Notes: generated by a model from the letters alone, not told the origin. A stretch of DNA of 64,000 bases from Desulfonispora thiosulfatigenes DSM 11270 (GCF_900176035.1 NZ_FWWT01000023.1:1-64000); one strand, 5' to 3'; positions 8,263 to 17,926 are shown, counted from the stretch's first letter. Numbers and translations are program-made.

Positions 8263-10800
8263 CTATAAAACTCCTCTAAAATAATGTCCTGATGTATACC
8301 CCTCTGGTTCTAACTTGCTAAGCTCAGAAATATTTTTATCTTTAACTTCGAATTTTCCTTTATTTTTAGTCCACTCATTAATAGTTTCTCTATAAATTTT
8401 GGTTACTTTTCTAATCCATTCTGGACTTTCTTTTAAAGCTTCTATTCTAAAGACATCAATGCCAGATGAAAGTAAACTTTTTATATCTTTATATAAACTA
8501 AGAGGTTTAGAATTATAAACTATCATACGACATTTATCATCCATCTCAACGGGAAAAATGAAATTCATTCTATCCTTTAAGCCAAAATTTCCTTTATTAC
8601 AAGCATTACTACAAAAATTAGTACTTGTTTTATTTCCTTTAATAGCTCCTACCACACAATATTCGCTTGTCATTAATGGAAAATTACCATGCACTATAGC
8701 TTCCAGTGGCATATTACCTTTATAAGCAAAGTTATTAATTTGTCCTAAAGTAAGCTCTGGCGAAAGCGTTATCTGCACAACTTCGCTTTCTAATAAATGC
8801 TTAATTGTTAAATCATTAAAAATATTTAAAGTATAATCTGCTAAAATATTCTCCCATTCTTGTTCTTTAACTAGTTGTAAAACTCCCATATTACCTACGA
8901 GAACGCCATCGAATTGATATTTTTTAAGTTTTGCTACCACTTCGGCAAAATCATTAAAATCTTTTTCATGTATATAGGTAGGCAATCTTAAAATAGCCTT
9001 AATTCTTTTTTTATGGCAATAATCTATGTCATGTTGTAAGTTTTTAAAGCTAAAGGTTTCATGATTTTTTAATCCGTACCAATTAAAATAAACTTGATCT
9101 ACTTCTTCATCTACTGCAGCCTTTACAGAAGCGGAATTACTCACTACAATAGAAAGCTTAGTCTTATCATATTTAACTTCTTGCGGTGGTATACTAGAAA
9201 TTAAATTATTTACTCTTTCTTCGTAATCATTGTAAGGAAGTATTTCTTTTTTATATTTATTATTTCTTTGACTTAATAAATTATCTACTATTTCTCTTCT
9301 TATTTTATTCATTTCACTTATAGGTACCATTAAATCTCCATCAATATTTACATCTAAACTAGCAAGTTCAAAAGGTGTATTACCTAACCTTTCAAATTGT
9401 TTAAAAAGCAAATCTCTAGTAACAGGAATTTTAATAGCCTTTTGCGCTAAATACTCTCCTCTTGTAAATACATGATATCCTTCTTCATCACTTGCACTAA
9501 CTTCCATAACCTTACCTTCTGATATATTAATATCTAAATATAAACTAATCTTACGTATTTCTCTATTAGATGAATAGCTTTCCGTAGCTTCCTTCATTAA
9601 CTCTACGTCAAAGGTTTTAAAAACCCTGTCTCCAACCCTAGGAATTCCTTGTTTAATTATTATTTCAATCTCTTGACCACTAACTGCCTTAAGTATCTTA
9701 TTTCCATTATAATATATTTCGTTTACTTTACTGGCTATCCTGCCACCTTTAGTTACCCATATTTCATAGCCATCGCCTACATTTAAGGATTCCTTAAGTT
9801 TTATTTGCACTCTTTCATTATTAACTTGAGTAATTCTCCCTATTAATAATCCTCTATTATTAGGTCTTTTTAAACTCATTAAATTTTTACCTTCATTACC
9901 AAAATAATAGGCAGATGTAAATTCACGATTAAATATTTGTTCTAATTCCTTTTCTTGTTTTTCCTCAACTCTAAATTCATTTAGTCCTTCATAATAATTA
10001 TCTAAAGCTTTACGATAGTTTTTAATCACTATTGCTACATACTCTGGTCTTTTCATTCTACCTTCTATTTTAAAAGAATTTATTCCAGCTTCGATTAACT
10101 TAGGTATATGCTCTATTGTTTTAATATCTTTTGTGCTTAATAAATGCTCTCCTGAATCATTAGTATCTATTACTAAATTTTTATTTCTATCTATTAAGCT
10201 ATATTTAAGTCTACAGGGCTGAGCACACTTTCCTCGATTACCACTTCGCCCACCAATTAAACTGCTCATTAAACACTGACCAGAGTACGCCACACATAAA
10301 GCGCCATGTACAAATGTTTCTATTTCAATGTGGCTATTTTGTTTAATTAACTTTATATTTTCTAATGATACTTCTCTAGCTAATACAACTCGTTTAAATC
10401 CTAAGTTTTCCATATAATTTACACCTTTTGAATTATGCACTGTCATTTGGGTGCTTGCATGCAAAGGAAAATCGGGTAATACTTGTTTTATTAAACTAGC
10501 TACACCTAAATCTTGAACAATAAAAGCATCTACTTGTGCTTTCACTAATTCATATATATAATCAATAAATTCATTTATTTCTTCGTTTGCAAGTAATGTA
10601 TTTAAAGTTACATAGATTTTTACATCTCGTTCATGAGCAAATTCTACTGCTTTTTCTAGTTCTTGTTGGTCAAAATTATTTGCACTTTGTCTAGCGTTGA
10701 ATGACTTTCCCCCTAGATAAACTGCGTTTGCACCATTTTCGATAGCTGCTTTTAATGAATCTAAACTCCCAGCTGGAGCTAAAAGTTCTATTTTTCCCAT
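8263..10800 (-). CDS. U32 family peptidase / collagenase-like protein with C-terminal extension
   Basis: Large U32 family protein. The N-terminal U32 domain starts KIELLAPAGS and carries the family signature around residues 160-200 (ETFVHGALCVAYSGQCL, then GNRGKCAQPCR, with four cysteines). Related U32 proteins (RlhA, TrhP) are needed for hydroxylation of rRNA or tRNA, so an RNA-modification role is plausible; 'peptidase' is a historical label. The C-terminal ~300 residues are a second U32-like half with further cysteines (EYCVVGAI, FCSNACNKG). I choose the ATG at 10800, eight bases after GGAGG. A TTG five codons earlier overlaps that site. The gene lies 15 bases after the Nif3-like gene and is probably co-transcribed with it and mutS2. 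Confidence 0.88.
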   Translation of the reverse strand: MGKIELLAPAGSLDSLKAAIENGANAVYLGGKSFNARQSANNFDQQELEKAVEFAHERDVKIYVTLNTLLANEEINEFIDYIYELVKAQVDAFIVQDLGVASLIKQVLPDFPLHASTQMTVHNSKGVNYMENLGFKRVVLAREVSLENIKLIKQNSHIEIETFVHGALCVAYSGQCLMSSLIGGRSGNRGKCAQPCRLKYSLIDRNKNLVIDTNDSGEHLLSTKDIKTIEHIPKLIEAGINSFKIEGRMKRPEYVAIVIKNYRKALDNYYEGLNEFRVEEKQEKELEQIFNREFTSAYYFGNEGKNLMSLKRPNNRGLLIGRITQVNNERVQIKLKESLNVGDGYEIWVTKGGRIASKVNEIYYNGNKILKAVSGQEIEIIIKQGIPRVGDRVFKTFDVELMKEATESYSSNREIRKISLYLDINISEGKVMEVSASDEEGYHVFTRGEYLAQKAIKIPVTRDLLFKQFERLGNTPFELASLDVNIDGDLMVPISEMNKIRREIVDNLLSQRNNKYKKEILPYNDYEERVNNLISSIPPQEVKYDKTKLSIVVSNSASVKAAVDEEVDQVYFNWYGLKNHETFSFKNLQHDIDYCHKKRIKAILRLPTYIHEKDFNDFAEVVAKLKKYQFDGVLVGNMGVLQLVKEQEWENILADYTLNIFNDLTIKHLLESEVVQITLSPELTLGQINNFAYKGNMPLEAIVHGNFPLMTSEYCVVGAIKGNKTSTNFCSNACNKGNFGLKDRMNFIFPVEMDDKCRMIVYNSKPLSLYKDIKSLLSSGIDVFRIEALKESPEWIRKVTKIYRETINEWTKNKGKFEVKDKNISELSKLEPEGYTSGHYFRGVL

Positions 10801-10815
10801 TAAGTATTCCTCCAA

Positions 10816-11763
10816 TTATCGCTTAATTCGCATTAAGCCAGAACACGGAATAATATTTACTCCACATTTTTCAATCTCATCTAATATTAAGTTCATGCCA
10901 AGTGAATCACTGGCCATATGTCCTGCAATTATAACATTAATATGATATTTTTCAGCTTCTTTTTTATGTTTGTCACCCATATGCATACTGACAATTGTAC
11001 CAACTCCTGCAAGTGATAACTTTTCATATACATTATCCGGACCACTTGTACCACCTGTCATATCTACCAAAATTTTGCCTACTTTTCGTTTTTCGCTGCC
11101 TACTATAATTTCAGGACCTATTCCCATATATTTTGCTTCCTGGTATTCCTTAATACTTAGTAATACATTAATTACATCTTCTAATATTTCAGGGTTTTCT
11201 TTTGCAAATATATTTTCTAAATAAGCTTGTACTAAATTATCTGCAGGTGTATGACAGCACATTAAAGGAATATTTAATAATTTGGCAGCATCTATCGTAC
11301 GATTATGATTAAGAGGAAGTAAAGATCTTTTTACTTCACTAATTCTAGAATCTAAAATACCTTCTGCAACATTAATAGGTATCCCTAGTTTACATAATAG
11401 ATCTTCTTGAATATTCATAACTTCGTTTAAATTTGCTAAAGCTTTACCTTCTGGATGATGAGCAATAATTAAATCTATATTAGCACCTTTTTCATTTAGT
11501 CTATCAGCTAAAATCATCTCACTAGTTTCTATATCTATACCAGCTAAAACTGTTTTTATTTCTTTATTTTCATCGCCAAATAAAATCCTTGTATCGCTAT
11601 ATGGATTAAATAATTTTTCTTGATCAAAATACATTTTTTCTTTTTCTGTTAAGCTATTATATTTTTGTGTTTCTTCTTGAAGTAACTTTTCAATATTATT
11701 ACCTCTTGGATCTACACTTTTACCTTTTTCTATTAATAAATGATATATATCTTTTATATTCAT
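10816..11763 (-). CDS. Nif3-like / NGG1p-interacting factor family protein
   Basis: Protein with the Nif3/DUF34 fold signals: a metal-site stretch IIAHHPEGKAL in the first third and, near the C-terminus, IVSMHMGDKHKKEAEKYHINVIIAGHMASDSLG, each rich in His and Asp as in the dinuclear-metal family. At 315 residues it is a little longer than the short family form because of an N-terminal helical region. Biochemical role is uncertain in the whole family. It has a clear AGGAGG-type ribosome site and is followed at 15 bases by the U32 gene. A terminator lies between it and the upstream zapA, so it probably has its own promoter or depends on read-through. Confidence 0.75.
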   Translation of the reverse strand: MNIKDIYHLLIEKGKSVDPRGNNIEKLLQEETQKYNSLTEKEKMYFDQEKLFNPYSDTRILFGDENKEIKTVLAGIDIETSEMILADRLNEKGANIDLIIAHHPEGKALANLNEVMNIQEDLLCKLGIPINVAEGILDSRISEVKRSLLPLNHNRTIDAAKLLNIPLMCCHTPADNLVQAYLENIFAKENPEILEDVINVLLSIKEYQEAKYMGIGPEIIVGSEKRKVGKILVDMTGGTSGPDNVYEKLSLAGVGTIVSMHMGDKHKKEAEKYHINVIIAGHMASDSLGMNLILDEIEKCGVNIIPCSGLMRIKR

Positions 11764-11812
11764 AACAAAACCTCCTTCTTACTAGTTATGCCCTTTTTTA
11801 TATATTTTACAA

Positions 11813-11843
11813 TGGAAAACCTGGCTTAAATCGGCCAGGTTTT
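11813..11843 (-). terminator. Terminator after zapA
   Basis: AACCTGGC-CGATTTAA-GCCAGGTT hairpin followed on the minus strand by a short T-rich run, 17 bases after the zapA stop. Confidence 0.7.
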
Positions 11844-11859
11844 TATGTAACCATTTATA

Positions 11860-12123
11860 CTATTTATTATCTTCTTCGAGTATTTGCACTAACTTATCAT
11901 AATCATTTTTAAAAGTAAAAAGTTCATCTGCAATATTTAATGCGGCTAAAACAGCAACTTGCTTTAATGATAGGCTTGGGGTTCTTTGAGCTACATATTG
12001 CATTTTACGATCCACATATTCAGCGACTAATTGCATTTGCCTTTCATGTGTATCACCTTTAATTGTATAGATATCACCAAAAATCTCAACCTTAACTCTT
12101 TTTTTATTTGAACCTTCGTACAA
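11860..12123 (-). CDS. zapA: Cell division protein ZapA
   Basis: Small FtsZ-ring-associated protein that bundles FtsZ filaments. The 87 residues show the ZapA pattern: N-terminal KVEIFGDIYTIKG beta region, then HERQMQLVAEYVDRKM and the ALNIADEL helix. The start is a TTG, seven bases after AGGAGG; no in-frame ATG is available at the right place. It lies directly downstream of pheT, the usual clostridial arrangement, and has a terminator after it. Confidence 0.9.
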   Translation of the reverse strand: MYEGSNKKRVKVEIFGDIYTIKGDTHERQMQLVAEYVDRKMQYVAQRTPSLSLKQVAVLAALNIADELFTFKNDYDKLVQILEEDNK

Positions 12124-12209
12124 GGTGACACCTCCTTTATCGCCTATTAATTATTCGTTACCTTTTTATAAATTCCTGCAATAAATTTTATTAATAAAGT
12201 TTTTCTTTT

Positions 12210-14645
12210 CTAAGCTCTAAGGCTAGCATTAAACTTTTGTTCTAAGCTTTTTTGAATTTTTTCATAAATACTATTTATTTCCTCATCAACTAAAGTCCGA
12301 TCATGAGCCTGGAAAATTAAAGAGAAAGCTAAACTTTTATATTTATCGGCAATTTGATTTCCTTGATACAAATCAAATAGTTTTACATCACGTAATAATT
12401 CTCCGCCCATTACTTTAATGTTTTCCATAACTTCATATGCTTCAATTTCTTCGCTTAAAACTATTGCAAGGTCTCTTGTAGTTCCTGGGTATTTTGGTAA
12501 ACTCTCGTATTTAATTACATTTGAATCTATTTGCATTAATTTTTCTACATTTATTTCAGCAATATAATTTCTTGCAGGTAAATCAAAATTTTCACTTACT
12601 TTAGGATGAATTTCCCCAAGTACACCGATTAATTGATCCTGGACATAAATGTTAGCTGTTTTTCCAGGATGATAACTCTCATTATCTTTAACAGCTTTAA
12701 ATATAGCAGATTCTATATTTAACTTTTTCAGTAAATATTCTACTATACCTTTTAAATAATAAAAATCTACTTCGCTGCCCTTTTCTTGCCAATATGATGT
12801 CTGCTTACCTCTTAGTGCTATTCCTAACACCCATTCTTCATCAGGTAACTGATTGTTTTCTGGAAAACCTTTAGGTAAATATACCTTTCCTAATTCAAAT
12901 AAACCTAAACTTTCATTACGCCTATTTACATTTTTACGCATAGTTTCTAATAAACTAGGTAATAGTGTTGTGCGCATAACTCCTTGTTCTTCTGATAAAG
13001 GATTCATTACGGTTACAACTTCTCTTCTTACATCATTTTCTTGTAAAAGAATTTTATCTAAATTGTTTTTATTTATAAAACTAAAGTTAATTATTTCGTT
13101 CAATCCTATTGATTCTAGATTCTCTATTATACTATCTCTAAATTTCTGATCTTTAGTCTTACATCCTAAATTTGTGTTTCCATAAGGAAGTGTAACTGGA
13201 ATATTATCATATCCATATATCCTAGCTATTTCTTCAATTAAGTCTTCTTCAATCGTAACATCCGGTCTATAAGGAGGAACTTCAATATTAATAGAAGATT
13301 CATCTTCATTTAAAATAGTAAACTGTAGACTTTGTAGAATTTCTTTAATTGTGTCATTACTTAAATCAGTTCCTAAACAATCATTTACCTTTCGTAATTT
13401 TAAGTTAACATTTGTCCTATTCTTAGGCTGTACATACTTATCAACATGACCTTTTAGTACTTTACCTTCAGCTAAACTCTCGATGAGACTAGCTGCTCTA
13501 TCTAAAGCCATAATTACTGTTTCAATATTGATACCTTTTTCAAAACGCATAGATGACTCTGAGCGAAGACCTAATTTAGTAGATGTCTTTCGGACACTTT
13601 GTGGATTAAAATAAGCAGACTCAAGCAAAATTGTCTTGGTATTAGATGAAACTTCCGTACTTGCTCCACCCATAACACCAGCTAACGCAATAGGTTTCAG
13701 AGAGTCAGTAATTACAAGCATACTTTCATCTAACTGTCTTTCTAATTCATCTAAAGTGGTCATATTTTCTTTATCACTGGCTTTTCTAACAACAATTTTC
13801 TTCTGTTTTAATAAATCATAATCAAAAGCATGAAGTGGTTGTCCCATTTCTAACATTACAAAGTTTGTAATATCAACCACATTATTGATAGCCCTGATCC
13901 CAGCACAATTTAACTTATGTTGTAACCAAAGAGGTGAAGGCTTTATTTGTACATTTTCAATTACTCTTGCAGAATATCGTGGGCATAAATCAGCATCTTG
14001 TATCTCAATATCTATAAATTCTTCAATTTGTTTATCTATTTCATTTAAATTACAGTTAGGAAAGTTAATTTCCTTACCTACAATTACAGATATTTCACGA
14101 GCAACATTTATAACGCTTAAACAATCTGAACGATTTGGTGTTAAATCAAGTTCTAAAATTGAGTCCTCTATATTTAATACTTCAACTATACTTTTACCTA
14201 AAGGTGCATTTTCATCAAGAACTAAGATACCTTCTTTTTGCTCAGGCGTTAAAAAATCTTCATTTAATCCTAATTCTTTAGCTGAGCAAATCATTCCTAA
14301 TGATTCTACTCCTCTTAGTTTTGCTTTTTTAATTTTAAAATCTCCTGGTAATTTTGCCCCTACCATCGCAAATGGTATCTTTTGTCCGGCATCAACATTC
14401 GGAGCACCACAAACTACTTGAAAAGAGTTTGTTCCATCGGTAGTAACTTCGCAGACCTTTAACTTATCAGCATCTGGGTGCTTACTTGCATTAACTACCT
14501 TAGCTACCACTACACTTGTAATTCCTTTGTTTAAATTCTGTACTTTATCTATAGCAATTCCCCTAGCAGTTAGTTCTTTAGCTAATTCTTCAGGGGTTAA
14601 ATCTATATCTATGTAATCTTTTAACCAATTAAAAGAAATATTCAT
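12210..14645 (-). CDS. pheT: Phenylalanyl-tRNA synthetase beta subunit
   Basis: Beta subunit of the alpha2-beta2 PheRS. Its 811 residues match the long bacterial form. Domains in order: N-terminal EMAP/OB tRNA-binding domain (about 40-155), B3/B4 editing domain, tandem B5 domains (VPPYRPDVTIEEDLIEEIAR near 450), the catalytic-like core, and a C-terminal FDX-ACB anticodon-binding domain (YPGTTRDLAIVL near 720). Start ATG has TTAGGAGG upstream. It begins 11 bases after the pheS stop and is surely co-transcribed with it. Confidence 0.96.
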   Translation of the reverse strand: MNISFNWLKDYIDIDLTPEELAKELTARGIAIDKVQNLNKGITSVVVAKVVNASKHPDADKLKVCEVTTDGTNSFQVVCGAPNVDAGQKIPFAMVGAKLPGDFKIKKAKLRGVESLGMICSAKELGLNEDFLTPEQKEGILVLDENAPLGKSIVEVLNIEDSILELDLTPNRSDCLSVINVAREISVIVGKEINFPNCNLNEIDKQIEEFIDIEIQDADLCPRYSARVIENVQIKPSPLWLQHKLNCAGIRAINNVVDITNFVMLEMGQPLHAFDYDLLKQKKIVVRKASDKENMTTLDELERQLDESMLVITDSLKPIALAGVMGGASTEVSSNTKTILLESAYFNPQSVRKTSTKLGLRSESSMRFEKGINIETVIMALDRAASLIESLAEGKVLKGHVDKYVQPKNRTNVNLKLRKVNDCLGTDLSNDTIKEILQSLQFTILNEDESSINIEVPPYRPDVTIEEDLIEEIARIYGYDNIPVTLPYGNTNLGCKTKDQKFRDSIIENLESIGLNEIINFSFINKNNLDKILLQENDVRREVVTVMNPLSEEQGVMRTTLLPSLLETMRKNVNRRNESLGLFELGKVYLPKGFPENNQLPDEEWVLGIALRGKQTSYWQEKGSEVDFYYLKGIVEYLLKKLNIESAIFKAVKDNESYHPGKTANIYVQDQLIGVLGEIHPKVSENFDLPARNYIAEINVEKLMQIDSNVIKYESLPKYPGTTRDLAIVLSEEIEAYEVMENIKVMGGELLRDVKLFDLYQGNQIADKYKSLAFSLIFQAHDRTLVDEEINSIYEKIQKSLEQKFNASLRA

Positions 14646-14656
14646 TTTCTTACCTC

Positions 14657-15679
14657 CTAAAACTGACGTAAAAATCTTATATCATTTTCATACATTAACC
14701 TTAAATCATTAATGCCATATTTAAGCATAGCAATCCGTTCTACTCCCATACCAAAGGCAAAACCAGTTACTTCATTTGGGTCATAACCCCCAAATTTAAG
14801 TACATTAGGATGTACCATTCCTGAACCTAATATTTCTAACCAACCTGTATGAGAACAAGCTCTACAGCCTTTTCCTTCACATAGTCCACAAGATATATCT
14901 ACTTCTGCACTTGGTTCTGTAAAAGGAAAGAAACTTGGTCTTAATCTGATTTCTCTTTCAGTGCCAAACATTTGCCTAGCAAAATTTAATAAAACACCTT
15001 TTAAATCACTCATTTTGATGTTTTTATCAATTACTAAACCTTCGATTTGATGAAACATCGGTGAATGAGTAGCATCATCATCTTTTCTATAAACCTTACC
15101 AGGACAAATAATTTTAAGTGGTATGGCAGGTGCCTTTTTATTCATTGTTCTAACCTGTACAGGTGATGTGTGTGTCCGCAGTAAAACATCTGGTGTTATA
15201 TAAAAAGAATCTTGCATATCTCTAGCAGGATGATCTTTAGGTAGATTCAGAGCCTCAAAATTATAGTAATCAGTTTCAATTTCAGGTCCTTCGGCTATCT
15301 CAAAGCCCAGCCCCATAAAAATTTGCTTAGTTTCATCGATAACTTTAGTTATAGGGTGCTTACTGCCAAAGGCAAAATCTTTTCCCGTTAAAGTAACATC
15401 TATAGTTTCTTCTGCTAATTTAGTATTTAATTCATTTTCTTTTAATACTTTTAGTTGCTTATCTAAGATAAGATTTAACTCATCTCTGATTTCATTAGCT
15501 AACTGACCAATTATTGGTCTTTCTTCTTCAGATAATTTTCCCATTCCTCGTAAAACACTTGTTAACTCACCTTTTTTTCCTAAGTATTTTACTTTTAAAT
15601 TATTTAAATTATCAACGCATTCTGCCATTTTTAAGTTATTTGCTGCTTCAGCTTTAATTTTTTCTAATTCTTGCCTCAC
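14657..15679 (-). CDS. pheS: Phenylalanyl-tRNA synthetase alpha subunit
   Basis: Catalytic alpha subunit of PheRS, class II aminoacyl-tRNA synthetase. An N-terminal coiled coil (about 1-85) is followed by the catalytic core with motif 2 ([11 protein letters not shown]), the [13 protein letters not shown] segment and motif 3 ([18 protein letters not shown]). The start is the GTG at 15677-15679, seven bases after GGGAGG, giving 340 residues, the family length. A longer reading would begin inside the leader terminator. The leader is a reduced T-box with its own promoter. Confidence 0.95.
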   Translation of the reverse strand: MRQELEKIKAEAANNLKMAECVDNLNNLKVKYLGKKGELTSVLRGMGKLSEEERPIIGQLANEIRDELNLILDKQLKVLKENELNTKLAEETIDVTLTGKDFAFGSKHPITKVIDETKQIFMGLGFEIAEGPEIETDYYNFEALNLPKDHPARDMQDSFYITPDVLLRTHTSPVQVRTMNKKAPAIPLKIICPGKVYRKDDDATHSPMFHQIEGLVIDKNIKMSDLKGVLLNFARQMFGTEREIRLRPSFFPFTEPSAEVDISCGLCEGKGCRACSHTGWLEILGSGMVHPNVLKFGGYDPNEVTGFAFGMGVERIAMLKYGINDLRLMYENDIRFLRQF

Positions 15680-15723
15680 CTTTATACCTCCCTTTTGTGT
15701 CCATTCAAAATATTTATAAAAAA

Positions 15724-15771
15724 AACTTTCTGTCCACACCGGGACGGAAAGTTATAATCCGTAGTACCACC
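15724..15771 (-). promoter_or_regulatory. T-box remnant (antiterminator and terminator part only) ahead of pheST
   Basis: The T-box sequence GGTGGTACTACGG (15771-15759) is followed by a terminator, AACTTTCCGTCC/GGACAGAAAGTT plus a T-run (15752-15717). UGGU fits the tRNA-Phe acceptor end (discriminator A). The upstream gene stops at 15811, leaving only ~40 bases, and a promoter fills them. No Stem I, AGAGA box or Phe specifier loop is visible there or in the end of the upstream gene. Confidence 0.75.
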
Positions 15772-15777
15772 CCAAAA

Positions 15778-15806
15778 ATTATACCATAAAAAATCTATAA
15801 ATCCAA
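15778..15806 (-). promoter_or_regulatory. pheST promoter
   Basis: TTGGAT (15801-15806), 17-base spacer ending TGG, TATAAT (15778-15783) on the minus strand: an extended -10 promoter. The predicted start, about 15771, is at the beginning of the T-box sequence itself. Confidence 0.7.
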
Positions 15807-15810
15807 ATAA

Positions 15811-16587
15811 TTACCTATGTTGACGTACAATTTCGTATATAATTATTCCTGCAGCTACGGCAACATTTAATGATTCCGCCTTAGGATCTAAGGGAATAGA
15901 AATTGTAATATCACCTTTTTTAAAATTCAGAGGCCCATTAGCTTCATTTCCTAATACCACTGCAACCTTTTTAGGATAATTATAACTAAAATGTTCTTCT
16001 GTACCATTTATATCAGCTACTACTACAGTAAATTGTTCATTTTTTAATTTATCAGATAATTGCGTGGGATTTTCAATATAAAAAATAGGCAAAGAAAAAA
16101 TAGCACCCATCGTTGATCGTAAAGTTTTCTCATTATAAATATCAACTGTGCCTTTAATGCAAAATATTGCGCCTACCCCAGCACCCAAGGCTGTCCTAAA
16201 AATGGTTCCTAAATTACCTGGATCCTGCACACCATCAATTATAAGTATTAGTTCCTTTTCATAAACTTCCTTTATGTCCCACTGTGGTTTATTTATTATT
16301 GCTGCTATACCTTGTGGATTTACTGTAAATAAGTTTTTAGCTAATAATTTATTATTTACTACGAAATATTCTTTTTCATACATTAGTAACAAATTTTTAA
16401 TGCTATCATTATCTAATAGTTCATCGCTCACTAATAAACACTCTATATTAGCTTGACTTTTTAAGGCTTCTTCACAAAATCTAAATCCTTCAATAACAAA
16501 CTGATTAAGCTCTTGTCTATATTTTCTTTTATGTAAGGCTTTAAGTTTTTTAATCCAGTGATTTTGTTCAGAATTAATAATATCCAC
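15811..16587 (-). CDS. TrmH/SpoU family rRNA 2'-O-methyltransferase
   Basis: SPOUT-class methyltransferase using S-adenosylmethionine to modify a ribose in RNA, probably 23S rRNA. The N-terminal substrate-binding domain (about 1-95) begins with SEQNHWIKKLKAL and RKYRQELNQFVIEGFRF, as in the YsgA/RlmB-like group. The C-terminal knotted domain has motif 1 (DPGNLGTIFRTA), motif 2 (VVLGNEANGPLN) and motif 3 (IPLDPKAESLNVAVAAGI). It sits directly upstream of pheS, a common neighbour in Firmicutes. The exact target nucleotide cannot be told from sequence. Confidence 0.9.
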   Translation of the reverse strand: MDIINSEQNHWIKKLKALHKRKYRQELNQFVIEGFRFCEEALKSQANIECLLVSDELLDNDSIKNLLLMYEKEYFVVNNKLLAKNLFTVNPQGIAAIINKPQWDIKEVYEKELILIIDGVQDPGNLGTIFRTALGAGVGAIFCIKGTVDIYNEKTLRSTMGAIFSLPIFYIENPTQLSDKLKNEQFTVVVADINGTEEHFSYNYPKKVAVVLGNEANGPLNFKKGDITISIPLDPKAESLNVAVAAGIIIYEIVRQHR

Positions 16588-16628
16588 TTATAAATTCCCT
16601 ACCTATCCTTAAAACTAAGTACATGTAC

Positions 16629-16652
16629 AAAAGCAGACCAATTGGTCTGCTT
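16629..16652 (-). terminator. Terminator of the infC-rpmI-rplT operon
   Basis: AAGCAGACC-AATT-style perfect inverted repeat (AAGCAGACCAATTGGTCTGCTT) followed by TTTG on the minus strand, 7 bases after the rplT stop. Confidence 0.75.
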
Positions 16653-16658
16653 GATATA

Positions 16659-17009
16659 TTAGTTATTTTTTGCTACTTCAGCTAATTTAGTAAAAGCACT
16701 TGGATCGCTAATAGCTAAATCTGATAGCATTTTGCGGTTAATTTCGATATTAGCCTTTTTAAGACCATTGATTAAACGGCTATAAGAAATACCATTTAAT
16801 CTAGCTGCAGCATTAATACGTGTAATCCATAATCTACGGAAGTCTCTTTTACGAGCCTTTCTATGAATATATGCAAACATTAAAGATCTCATAACAGCTT
16901 GGTTAGCTACTCTGAAAATTTTAGATCTTGAACCACGGTAACCTTTAGCCATTTTTAATATTTTTTTATGTTTACGACGTGAATTAACACCTCTTTTAAT
17001 TCTTGCCAT
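16659..17009 (-). CDS. rplT: Ribosomal protein L20
   Basis: 50S protein bL20, an early assembly protein binding 23S rRNA. The 116 residues include the highly basic N-terminus ([19 protein letters not shown]) and the family segment [19 protein letters not shown]20 is the known autoregulator of this operon in Firmicutes, consistent with the leader at 17780-17920. It lies 22 bases after rpmI. Confidence 0.98.
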   Translation of the reverse strand: MARIKRGVNSRRKHKKILKMAKGYRGSRSKIFRVANQAVMRSLMFAYIHRKARKRDFRRLWITRINAAARLNGISYSRLINGLKKANIEINRKMLSDLAISDPSAFTKLAEVAKNN

Positions 17010-17031
17010 TGTTCATACCTCCTTGTGTCTC

Positions 17032-17229
17032 CTATTTGTAAGGAATTAATTGTTGAATTCTTTTAGCATCACCTTTAAACATGATAGCTGATTTACGAAG
17101 TTTACGTTTTCTTTTAGTTGATTTTTTTTCTAAGATATGGCTTTTGAAAGCTTTATTTCTTTTAATTTTACCAGTACCTGTTTTACCAAAACGTTTTGCT
17201 GCACCTCTATGTGTTTTCATTTTAGGCAC
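17032..17229 (-). CDS. rpmI: Ribosomal protein L35
   Basis: 50S protein bL35, 65 residues, very basic, with the family start [14 protein letters not shown] and the [17 protein letters not shown] segment. It lies between infC (15 bases upstream) and rplT in the universal infC-rpmI-rplT order. Confidence 0.97.
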   Translation of the reverse strand: MPKMKTHRGAAKRFGKTGTGKIKRNKAFKSHILEKKSTKRKRKLRKSAIMFKGDAKRIQQLIPYK

Positions 17230-17244
17230 GATAACTCCCCCTCT

Positions 17245-17763
17245 CTATTGCTGCTCACTAATCGGTGTTAAAACCATTGTCATGTTTCTACCTTCAACTT
17301 TAGGAACTTTTTCTACTTTTGCTATATCTTTAACATGGTCAGCTAAACGAAGACATAATTGTTTTCCTAATTCAGGGTGAGTTATTTCTCTACCTCTAAA
17401 CATAATAGTTACTTTAACTTTATCCCCGTCTTTTAGAAAACGAATAGCATTTTTTGTTTTAGTCATAAAATCATGATCTTCTATGTTAGGTCTTAATTTA
17501 ACTTCTTTTATGTTAATGATTTTTTGATTTTTGCGTGCTTCTCGTTCTTTTTTACTTTGTTCATACTTGTATTTACCATAATCCATTATTCTACAAACAG
17601 GGGGTCTTCCTGTAGGTGCTACTTCTACTACATCCAATCCCTTTTCAGTAGCAATATCAATAGCTTCTTTTGGAGACATTATTCCTAACTGACCACCTTG
17701 TTCGTCAACGAGTCTTATTTCTTTAACACGAATTTCTTCATTAATCCTTAAATCTTTACTAAT
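17245..17763 (-). CDS. infC: Translation initiation factor IF-3
   Basis: IF3 binds the 30S subunit, blocks premature 50S joining and discriminates against non-canonical start codons. N-domain begins SKDLRINEEIRVKEIRLVD; the linker has KYKYEQSKKEREARKNQ; C-domain includes EVKLRPNIEDHDF and ITHPELG. The start is ATT (17761-17763), seven bases after GGAGGT, giving 172 residues. An AUU start is the classic infC feature that lets IF3 limit its own translation. The first ATG-like options upstream would put the leader hairpin inside the protein. It is controlled by an L20-type leader. Confidence 0.95.
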   Translation of the reverse strand: MSKDLRINEEIRVKEIRLVDEQGGQLGIMSPKEAIDIATEKGLDVVEVAPTGRPPVCRIMDYGKYKYEQSKKEREARKNQKIINIKEVKLRPNIEDHDFMTKTKNAIRFLKDGDKVKVTIMFRGREITHPELGKQLCLRLADHVKDIAKVEKVPKVEGRNMTMVLTPISEQQ

Positions 17764-17779
17764 ACTTGTCACCTCCAAA

Positions 17780-17920
17780 ATAAATAAAGCGGATGGAAAA
17801 ATCCATCCGCAAAGCAAGCATAAAAAGCATAGTAAATGCATTATGTTTAACCCTATAAGCTTGAGCCATAAGGTGAGAAGCGGACGGCTTCTTCTTTAAC
17901 TTTTTTTTCATCACAATAAC
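17780..17920 (-). promoter_or_regulatory. L20 leader with attenuator ahead of infC-rpmI-rplT
   Basis: The 5' UTR contains GAAGCCGTCCGCTTCTCACC (17901-17882), the conserved part of the Firmicutes infC leader that mimics the L20 site on 23S rRNA, and then paired segments. A strong GCGGATGGA/TCCATCCGC hairpin (17812-17790) followed by T-rich sequence sits just before the infC ribosome site. By analogy with Bacillus, L20 binding should favour the terminator. Confidence 0.85.
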
Positions 17921-17926
17921 ATATTT

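Noticed and set aside
13885-14421. Plus-strand 178-residue ORF inside pheT
   Set aside because: Antisense to a conserved synthetase; composition is a frame shadow.
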